The notes beneath the pieces are model-generated. The model saw nothing but the letters and a program-made list of their open reading frames with translations. It ran no database searches and was not told the DNA's origin. A stretch of DNA of 32,641 bases. It comes from an uncultured bacterium (lineage in GTDB: Bacteria > Planctomycetota > Brocadiia > Brocadiales > Scalinduaceae). Of this stretch, positions 1-7,095 are shown in pieces. A program made the translations under genes and the position numbers. Each line of letters opens with the position of its first letter. The first letter of the stretch is position 1. The stretch spans positions 1 through 32,641 of the forward strand of contig CAJXKT010000009.1 in the NCBI GenBank assembly GCA_913055705.1. Reading direction: 5' to 3'.

Positions 1-196
1 GTGAAAAACCTGATTACACAATCTGTCTGATGTAACGTTTTGATTTAATCATAAATGGCATACCTTGTCAAACAATTTTAACCAGTAAGCCCTTTGTTTT
101 ATTATAGATAGCTAAAAAAGAATATGATTAACAAAGAACACCTGGAATTTGGAAAAGTTTGACTATATCTAAGGAAAATAACAGTTAATTTTGGAT

Positions 197-225
197 TTGA
201 CGTTTTTACGAAGGATTGTTATTAT
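197..225 (+). promoter_or_regulatory. candidate sigma70-type promoter upstream of argC
   Basis: TTGACG (197-202), 17-nt spacer, TATTAT (220-225); about 60 nt before the argC start. Confidence 0.45.
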
Positions 226-283
226 TCAAAAGTAATGATATCTTAACAAGTTATGGAACTTTAATCTTGAAAAACGGAGAATA

Positions 284-1303
284 TTGTTGATCAAAGTTGG
301 AATTATCGGGGCGACAGCATATACAAGCTTAGAACTGATAAAAATTCTATTACGTCATCCTGAGGTTGATATAGCGTATCTTGGTTCCAGAAGAGAAGAA
401 AATACAAAAATTTCTGACATCTTTCCGGTTTTAGCAGGTACATTTGATAAGTCTTGTTCACGAATGGAACAGAAAGATGTACCAAAGGGTGTAGATATGG
501 TTTTTGTTACACTTCCTCCTATGGTCTCCATGCAATATGTTCCGGGATTCCTGAATGCGGGTATAAAGGTAGTAGATTTGAGTGCTGACTACAGATTTCA
601 GGAGAAATCTATATATGAAAAATGGTACAAAACTAAACATACGGATCCTTCGGGATTGGAAGCTGCAGTCTATGGTCTTTCAGAGATATTCAGAGAGGAA
701 ATCAAAAAGGCAACTTTAGTTGCTAATCCAGGATGTTATCCCACCTCTGCAATCATTGGTTTAGCTCCGTTGCTTAAAAAAGATTATGTTCACACCGATG
801 ATATAATCATCGATGCCAAATCCGGAATCTCCGGTCGGGGACGTGAGTCTAATGAGAACACCCATTATTGTGAATGTAATGAGAATATCGAGGCTTATAA
901 TGTGGGAGAACACCGGCATACACCAGAGATTGAAAATATACTTTCTGTAATTGGGAAGCCAGAAACGACCGTTTGTTTCACTCCGCATTTAGTTCCAATG
1001 GACAGGGGCATTCTCTGTACAACATATGTTAAAATGAAAAAGGAAATCTCTAGTAAAGAAATCATAACTCTATATAATGATTTTTATTCAGAAGAGCCTT
1101 TTGTTCGAATCAAGACAGATGGCAAGCTTCCGAGAACCAAGGATGTTGTTAATACAAATCTTTGTGAGATAGCAATCAGGGCAGTTGGCACACGTGCTGT
1201 AATTTTATCTAGTATAGACAACCTGATAAAAGGTGCATCCGGGCAGGCAGTTCAAAACATGAATATAATGTACGGCTTTAATGAAACAACCGGACTTTTG
1301 TAG
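284..1303 (+). CDS. argC: N-acetyl-gamma-glutamyl-phosphate reductase
   Basis: N-terminal GIIGATAYTSLELIKILLRHPEV, catalytic NPGCYPTS motif, HRHTPEIE; TTG start (284 or 287) preceded by an ACGGAGA SD-like sequence. Confidence 0.96.
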   Translation: MLIKVGIIGATAYTSLELIKILLRHPEVDIAYLGSRREENTKISDIFPVLAGTFDKSCSRMEQKDVPKGVDMVFVTLPPMVSMQYVPGFLNAGIKVVDLSADYRFQEKSIYEKWYKTKHTDPSGLEAAVYGLSEIFREEIKKATLVANPGCYPTSAIIGLAPLLKKDYVHTDDIIIDAKSGISGRGRESNENTHYCECNENIEAYNVGEHRHTPEIENILSVIGKPETTVCFTPHLVPMDRGILCTTYVKMKKEISSKEIITLYNDFYSEEPFVRIKTDGKLPRTKDVVNTNLCEIAIRAVGTRAVILSSIDNLIKGASGQAVQNMNIMYGFNETTGLL

Positions 1304-1359
1304 AATAGATTCTTAAATTTGCATTCCGGTTCAAAAATATTGTTTAAGAAACAGAATAA

Positions 1360-2673
1360 ATGACTTCAAAAGTAAAGGTAAGGTTTCCTCCAAGTCCAAC
1401 AGGTTTCCTGCATATTGGAGGAGCAAGAACAGCTCTTTATAACTGGCTTTTTGCCAGACACAATAACGGGGAATTTATCCTGAGGATCGAAGACACTGAC
1501 CAACAACGTTCTACCGAAGAGGCGACTCAAGTGATTCTGGACAGTTTGACATGGCTTGGTTTGGACTGGGATGAAGGCCCGTATCATCAGAGCGAGAGGC
1601 TTGAAATTTACAGTGAGCACGTGGAGAAATTACTGAAAGAAGGCAAAGCTTTTCACGTAGATGATCCTGAGAAAGGCAGAGCGGTACGTTTTAAGCTGAC
1701 AGGTGAGCTTACGAATTTTGATGATTTAGTTCATGGAAACATAAACTCCGACACCTCTCTCATTGAAGACTTCGTTATCCAGAAAGCAGACGGTTTTCCT
1801 ACTTATAATTTTGCCTGCGTTGTTGATGATGGAGTAATGGGAATAACACACGTGATTCGGGGTGATGATCATTTGTCTAATACGCCAAGGCAGGTTGCCA
1901 TTTACAAAGCTTTGGGTTTTGAATTGCCAAAGTTTGCACACATCCCGATGATTCTCGGAGAAGATGGCTCCCGTATGAGCAAGCGTCACGGGGCAACGTC
2001 TGTAACTGAATATCGCGAGAATGGTTATTTGCCGGACGCCCTGGTTAATTTTATAGCGCTTCTTGGCTGGTCACCCGGACACGATCAGGAGTTATTAACC
2101 AGACAGGAGATGACAGAGAAGTTTACCCTGAAACGAGTCAATAAGACCAGCGCACGCTTTGACTATACAAAGCTTGACTGGATGAACGGTAAATATATTC
2201 AGGACTTACCGGTTGAAGACCTCGTCAGTAAATTACGCCCATATATGAAAGGTGCAAATTTGGACAATGGAGTATTTACAGATGAATGGTTGTACAAATT
2301 GGTAGAATTATATAAGGAAAGGTTTAGAACATTACCAGAGTTTGTAACGCTGGCATCCCCATTCTTTACTGATGAAATTGAATATGAAGATGCTGCAGTA
2401 CAAAAACATTTGAAAAAGAGCAATCCTTCCTTGATAAAAGATGCTTATAATAAACTGAAAGAAGTCAATGATTTTTCATCAATTACAGAATTAGAAGATT
2501 GTTTACGGTCGATAACAACCGAACACAGCGTTGGTTTTGGCAAATTGGCACAACCAATAAGGGTTGCGATTATAGGTAAGAGTGCAAGTGCCGGGATCTT
2601 TGAAACTTTAGAACTGTTAGGTAAAGAAAAGACACTAAAACGACTGGAATATACAATAAATACTTTTTTGTAA
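1360..2673 (+). CDS. gltX: glutamyl-tRNA synthetase (class I), short form lacking the usual zinc-binding/connective segment
   Basis: PSPTGFLHIGGARTALYNWLFARH, RIEDTDQQRS, RMSKRHG, LGWSPG; C-terminal anticodon-binding region present; 437 aa. Confidence 0.95.
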   Translation: MTSKVKVRFPPSPTGFLHIGGARTALYNWLFARHNNGEFILRIEDTDQQRSTEEATQVILDSLTWLGLDWDEGPYHQSERLEIYSEHVEKLLKEGKAFHVDDPEKGRAVRFKLTGELTNFDDLVHGNINSDTSLIEDFVIQKADGFPTYNFACVVDDGVMGITHVIRGDDHLSNTPRQVAIYKALGFELPKFAHIPMILGEDGSRMSKRHGATSVTEYRENGYLPDALVNFIALLGWSPGHDQELLTRQEMTEKFTLKRVNKTSARFDYTKLDWMNGKYIQDLPVEDLVSKLRPYMKGANLDNGVFTDEWLYKLVELYKERFRTLPEFVTLASPFFTDEIEYEDAAVQKHLKKSNPSLIKDAYNKLKEVNDFSSITELEDCLRSITTEHSVGFGKLAQPIRVAIIGKSASAGIFETLELLGKEKTLKRLEYTINTFL

Positions 2674-2680
2674 AATGTAA

Positions 2681-3244
2681 ATGACCATCAGAGCCTTCAT
2701 TGCAATAGAAATTGATAACGGGATCAAAGACAGGCTATCTGAATACCTGAACCAGTTAAAGAAAACTGGTGCTTCTGTAAAGTGGGTCGCTCCTGAAAAC
2801 ATCCACTTGACTCTGAAATTTATTGGATATATAGAGGAGGAAACTCTTCCGGACTTGAATAAAATCATTAGTGGTGCCGTCTCTTGTCTGGACTCATTCA
2901 GTATTAGTATAGAAAACATTGGTACATTCCCAAATTTTAAGAAACCGCGTATAGTTTTTGTTTGTGTACAGGACAAAGGAAACAATCTTTTAACTATCTA
3001 TGAAAGGCTCGACATGGGTATTGAGAGACTTGGAATAAAAAGGGAATCCAAAAAGTATGTCGGACATATTACACTTGGACGAATTAAATCACAGAAAAAT
3101 ATATCCAAACTTACAAGTGTTTTAAATTCCGGCACAAAATGTTCCTTTGGCCTTGAAAAGGTAAGTTATATCTCTCTGATGAAAAGCAAGTTAACTTCAG
3201 CAGGACCAATTTATACGAAACTAAACAATTTTATGCTAAATTAA
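2681..3244 (+). CDS. thpR: RNA 2',3'-cyclic phosphodiesterase (2H/LigT family)
   Basis: Two H-x-T/S-x motifs (HLTLKFIG, HITLGRIK), N-terminal RAFIAIEI, 187 aa. Confidence 0.93.
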   Translation: MTIRAFIAIEIDNGIKDRLSEYLNQLKKTGASVKWVAPENIHLTLKFIGYIEEETLPDLNKIISGAVSCLDSFSISIENIGTFPNFKKPRIVFVCVQDKGNNLLTIYERLDMGIERLGIKRESKKYVGHITLGRIKSQKNISKLTSVLNSGTKCSFGLEKVSYISLMKSKLTSAGPIYTKLNNFMLN

Positions 3245-3245
3245 A

Positions 3246-3875
3246 ATGAAAAAAGGAAACCTCAAATATTCTCTAGATCACAACTGGGTTGAGCTTAAGA
3301 GAAAAGTTGTAACAATTGGTGTAACTGACTATTTTATAGACGAACTTGGCGACCTGATAGACCTTTGCCTGCCAAAAGTTAATGAGGATATTCTTCTTGG
3401 TATTTCTTATGGTGAAATAGAATCCCTTGATGTTCTTCATGATTTAATGGCACCTTTAAATGGTGTGATTGTAAAGGTAAACTCAGGTTTAATTACCACT
3501 TTACGGGCATTGCAGAAGAATCCATTTGATGATGGTTGGTTTATCAAGGTTAGGACAGCAGACCCTGAGCAACTTGATGCCCTTATGGATGAAGATGAAT
3601 ATGAAGAGTACAAGAAGAGTATAAGAAAAAAAGGGAAAGAAGCTGTAAAGAAAAAGGGAAAGGTAAAGACAAAGGAAAAAGAAAAGGGTAAAAAGAAGGC
3701 AAAAGCAGAAAAAGGGAAAGATAAGGCAGAGAGGAAGAAAAAACCCGAGCGGAAGAAGAAGGCAGAGAGGAAGAAAAAACCCGAACGGAAAAAGAAGGTA
3801 GAGAGAAAGAAAAAACCCGAACGGAAAAAGAAGGTAGAGAGGAAGAAAAGACCCGAACGGAAAAGAAGGCAGTAA
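3246..3875 (+). CDS. GcvH-like (glycine cleavage H / lipoyl-domain fold) protein without the expected lipoyl lysine, with a C-terminal Lys/Arg/Glu-rich repeat tail
   Basis: YSLDHNWVELKRKVVTIGVTDYFIDELGDLIDLCLPKV...YGEIESLDVLHDLMAPLNGVIVKVN...NPFDDGWFIKVRTADPEQLDALMDEDEY aligns by eye to GcvH; the ESVKAVSD lysine position reads ESLDVLHD; tail is (A/P/V)ERKKK x8. Confidence 0.88.
   Translation: MKKGNLKYSLDHNWVELKRKVVTIGVTDYFIDELGDLIDLCLPKVNEDILLGISYGEIESLDVLHDLMAPLNGVIVKVNSGLITTLRALQKNPFDDGWFIKVRTADPEQLDALMDEDEYEEYKKSIRKKGKEAVKKKGKVKTKEKEKGKKKAKAEKGKDKAERKKKPERKKKAERKKKPERKKKVERKKKPERKKKVERKKRPERKRRQ
3726..3869 (+). repeat. four tandem in-frame 36-nt repeats encoding (A/V)ERKKKPERKKK
   Basis: Unit GCAGAGAGGAAGAAAAAACCCGARCGGAARAAGAAG repeated 4 times with few substitutions. 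Confidence 0.93.
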
Positions 3876-3951
3876 GTAAAAGCAAGAGTAAGAATAAGCT
3901 GAGGCAAATAACCTCCATTAAAAGAAGAAATATTACTTCCATTGACAGAAT

Positions 3952-4707
3952 GTGCTTGACTTAAAAATGCCTGATAATAAACGCTGGAATATAGGAGATA
4001 TATTCAAGGTTTTCCTGTTTTATTTCTTCATGATGCTGGTTGGAATACCTGTTTTTTTAAGAGTATCAAAGCAAACATTCAGATTTGATTTAATAGAAGC
4101 ATTTGGTCAGAACACTATACTCCTTAGCCTGTCTCTAGTTGTAAATATTTTGACCTGTCTTTATGTTTTCTACATAATTCGGGTAAGATATGGTTTGCCT
4201 GTAACATCATTGGGTTTTACAGTCCACAACTGGAAACGTGATGTGAAAATTGGCATTAAACATTATCTGATAGTTCTTCCTGTTATAATTCTAGCCGGCT
4301 TTGTAGTAGATTTTATTTTAAGAATATTTGGTATAGTACCTGAACAGCAAGACATTATTAATAAAATCCTGAATGAGGACTCTTTAGGAGTCCTTACTTT
4401 CATGCTTTTCTTTGGTATGTTAGCTGCACCTGTTATTGAGGAAATTCTTTTCAGGGGATTTCTTCAGTCTGCGGCAAGAACTGCTTTTGGCAAGCTAAAA
4501 GCCATCTTAATTAGTGGATCCCTGTTTGCTTTGATACATTTAAATGTCCATGTGTTCTTGCAGATATTTATCCTGGGACTTCTGTTAGCTTATCTATTTG
4601 AGAAGACTGAATCGTTAATAGCGCCAATAACTGTTCATATCTGCCACAATACTGCTACATTAGCTTTTTTGATTTCTTTTAAACACATTCTGAAAAGTCA
4701 TGTTTAA
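3952..4707 (+). CDS. CPBP family intramembrane glutamic endopeptidase (CAAX/Abi-type), multi-pass membrane protein
   Basis: EEILFRGFLQSA, HLNVHVFLQIFILGLLLAYLFEKTESLIAPITVHICHNT; several hydrophobic segments. GTG start at 3952; ATG at 3967 is an alternative. Confidence 0.92.
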   Translation: MLDLKMPDNKRWNIGDIFKVFLFYFFMMLVGIPVFLRVSKQTFRFDLIEAFGQNTILLSLSLVVNILTCLYVFYIIRVRYGLPVTSLGFTVHNWKRDVKIGIKHYLIVLPVIILAGFVVDFILRIFGIVPEQQDIINKILNEDSLGVLTFMLFFGMLAAPVIEEILFRGFLQSAARTAFGKLKAILISGSLFALIHLNVHVFLQIFILGLLLAYLFEKTESLIAPITVHICHNTATLAFLISFKHILKSHV

Positions 4708-5911
4708 GGGCATTGATAAACAACTGAATATTATTAAACGTGGAACGATAGAAATCGTCCGCGAAGAAGAACTCATCGAGAAACTGCAGAGATCAATAAA
4801 GACAAACACCCCCCTGCGAGCTAAATTAGGCCTTGATCCTACCGCACCAGACATTCATATTGGAAATGCTGTCCCGATTCACAAACTGCGCAATTTCCAG
4901 GAACTTGGCCATACGGCAGTATTAATAATTGGAGACTATACTGCAATTGTAGGCGATCCGTCTGGTGTGAATAAAACACGTCCCCAACTTTCGCACGAGG
5001 ACATAATGAAAAATACGAAAACGTACTTAGATCAAATAGGAAAGATACTGGATATAGACAAGACTGAAATCCGTTACAATAGTGAATGGTTTAAGGAGAT
5101 GAGATTTACCGATGTAATTACATTAGCCTCCAAGATGACAGTTGCAAGAATGATGGAGAGAGATGATTTCTCGAAAAGATATAGTTCCGGAGTTCCAATA
5201 AGCCTCCATGAATTTATTTATCCATTGATGCAGGGATATGATTCAATAATGGTGAAAAGTGATATAGAAATCGGTGGCACGGATCAGATATTCAGTCTGC
5301 TTGTTGGCCGTGACCTCCAAAGGGATAAAAACATAGAACCTCAGGTAGCACTCACTACTCCATTACTTGAGGGAATCGATGGGAACAAAAAGATGAGTAA
5401 AAGCCTGGGAAATTACATAGGCATATATGAAGAGCCAAAAGAAATCTTTGGCAAAACAATGAGAATTGGCGACGACCTTATGCGTAAGTATTTTGAGTTG
5501 GCAACCGACATGACTATGGAAGGAATAGATAGTACATTAAAAGAGCATCCGCGCCAGGCAAAGATTGTATTGGGGAAGGCTATTGTAAGCCGGTATTACA
5601 ATGAAGAAATAGCCCGGGAAGTAGCGAAAGAATTCGACAGAGTTTTTAAAGAACATAAACTTCCAGACAACATTGATAAATTAGAAATAAGTGCATCTAC
5701 AAGCACATCTCATAAAATATGGTTAGTAAAATTATTGGTTGATCATGGCTTCGCATCTACTAACGGAGAAGCAAGGAGGTTGATTTCTCAAGGAGGAGTA
5801 AGTATTGACAATCATAAATATACAGATCCGGCACAAGAAGTTGATATAAAAAGCGGAATGATATTAAAAGTAGGAAAACGCCGATTTGCAGAGATTGTTA
5901 TAACTCAATAA
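4700..5911 (+). CDS. tyrS: tyrosyl-tRNA synthetase with C-terminal S4 domain
   Basis: KLGLDPTAPDIHIGNAVPIHKLRNFQELGH, KKMSKSLGNYIGI, C-terminal S4-like EARRLISQGGVSIDN. Confidence 0.96.
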   Translation: MFKGIDKQLNIIKRGTIEIVREEELIEKLQRSIKTNTPLRAKLGLDPTAPDIHIGNAVPIHKLRNFQELGHTAVLIIGDYTAIVGDPSGVNKTRPQLSHEDIMKNTKTYLDQIGKILDIDKTEIRYNSEWFKEMRFTDVITLASKMTVARMMERDDFSKRYSSGVPISLHEFIYPLMQGYDSIMVKSDIEIGGTDQIFSLLVGRDLQRDKNIEPQVALTTPLLEGIDGNKKMSKSLGNYIGIYEEPKEIFGKTMRIGDDLMRKYFELATDMTMEGIDSTLKEHPRQAKIVLGKAIVSRYYNEEIAREVAKEFDRVFKEHKLPDNIDKLEISASTSTSHKIWLVKLLVDHGFASTNGEARRLISQGGVSIDNHKYTDPAQEVDIKSGMILKVGKRRFAEIVITQ

Positions 5912-6879
5912 TATCTTTTAATTACCACATCTTTTCTCAATTTTCTTAAGTATTCTTTCCTCTTTTTAACAAATTCTTCTCTAAAGAGCATATTGCGAAT
6001 TTCATTTTGAGCCTGCTGAAAGGTCAATGTTTGAGAGGGAATAACCTCTTCTATCTTAAAGATATGGTGACCAAACGAAGAATCTATTATTGGACTTATT
6101 TCACCTTCTTTTAAGTTAGAAATTTTAGCAACCAGATCTTTTCTAAAGTCCTTTACTTCATCAGTCTCCCACAAACCCCCTTCATCAGAATGAGGACCTC
6201 GTGAATATTCTTTTGCCATGTCTCCAAATTCTTCTCCACTCTTTAATCTATTTAGAATATCTTCCGCTGCAGACTTCGCATCTTCTTTAGTTTCATATCT
6301 GGAAAACATTAGTAATATATGCCTGAAACTCAAACTACCTTCTCTTGTGAACTCATCAGTATGTTCCTGGTAATAGCGCTTAATTCCTTTTGGTGTAACT
6401 ACTATCTTTCTATAAACATTATCACGCATAATTTCTTCGATTAATAAATCCTCCTTTAATTCTGCTCTTTTTTTAAGAGGATTAATTCCCTGTTTGTGGG
6501 CCAGTTCATAATATTTATAGACAGAACCAACTTCTTCAACAGCACCCTTGACAAATGCATCAAGGTTCTTTTCAATCGCTTCTGCCTTTTCCGGGTCTGC
6601 AAGCACAACCTTCTTTGCCTCCTGCACAAGTATTTTTCTATCAATTAATTCATCAATACCCTTAGAAATTATTTCGCGTTCTTTCCGTTGGAGCCCTTCT
6701 TCCCCGTACTTTTCTCTGGCAATCTGGAAGGCATTAGCTACCTCTCTTCTAATATCAAATTCCGTAATTATTTCACCATTTACGATAACTCGTACGGCAT
6801 TCAAATTATCAGCACTTGTTTGATATAAATAGAACAGTTGTAGAATGAAAAAAACCAAGCTTAATCCTAGGACCTTCAA
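5905..6879 (-). CDS. parvulin-type peptidyl-prolyl cis-trans isomerase, SurA/PrsA-like, exported
   Basis: N-terminal signal segment, NAVRVIVNGEIITEFDIRREV SurA-N-like region, RHILLMFSRYETKEDAKSAAEDILNRLKSGEEFGDMAKEYS..GGLW..FGHHIFKIEE parvulin domain. TTG start with AGGAGG upstream. Confidence 0.92.
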   Translation of the reverse strand: MKVLGLSLVFFILQLFYLYQTSADNLNAVRVIVNGEIITEFDIRREVANAFQIAREKYGEEGLQRKEREIISKGIDELIDRKILVQEAKKVVLADPEKAEAIEKNLDAFVKGAVEEVGSVYKYYELAHKQGINPLKKRAELKEDLLIEEIMRDNVYRKIVVTPKGIKRYYQEHTDEFTREGSLSFRHILLMFSRYETKEDAKSAAEDILNRLKSGEEFGDMAKEYSRGPHSDEGGLWETDEVKDFRKDLVAKISNLKEGEISPIIDSSFGHHIFKIEEVIPSQTLTFQQAQNEIRNMLFREEFVKKRKEYLRKLRKDVVIKRYY

Positions 6880-6911
6880 ATGTTATATTCCTCCTGCACC
6901 ATACAAGTCAG

Positions 6912-6979
6912 GTCGCTATCGCGACAGAAACTATCCTTCGACTCCGCTCAGGATGACGTCACACTGAGCGGAGTCGAAG
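6912..6979. repeat. REP-like palindromic intergenic element (small hairpin plus 44-bp near-perfect palindrome)
   Basis: GTCGC-TATC-GCGAC (6912-6925), then CTTCGACTCCGCTCAG (6936-6951) and CTGAGCGGAGTCGAAG (6964-6979) around a central TGACGTCA. Confidence 0.85.
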
Positions 6980-7095
6980 TGTGACAAAGATTGAAATTTC
7001 TATGCATAAATGTAAGTTTTAACAGAATGCAGTATACAAACCCGTCTATAATTTGTCATCTATCATTTTGAGTATTAATCTGCATATCCCTGTGG

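Noticed and set aside
3726-3869. 36-nt repeats as a CRISPR array
   Set aside because: Units are contiguous with no spacers, are in frame with the CDS and encode a regular peptide repeat.
3437-3942. Antisense ORFs (156 and 119 aa) with FFFRSGFFFLS-type repeats
   Set aside because: Mirror images of the Lys-rich tandem repeat on the + strand; low-complexity artefacts.
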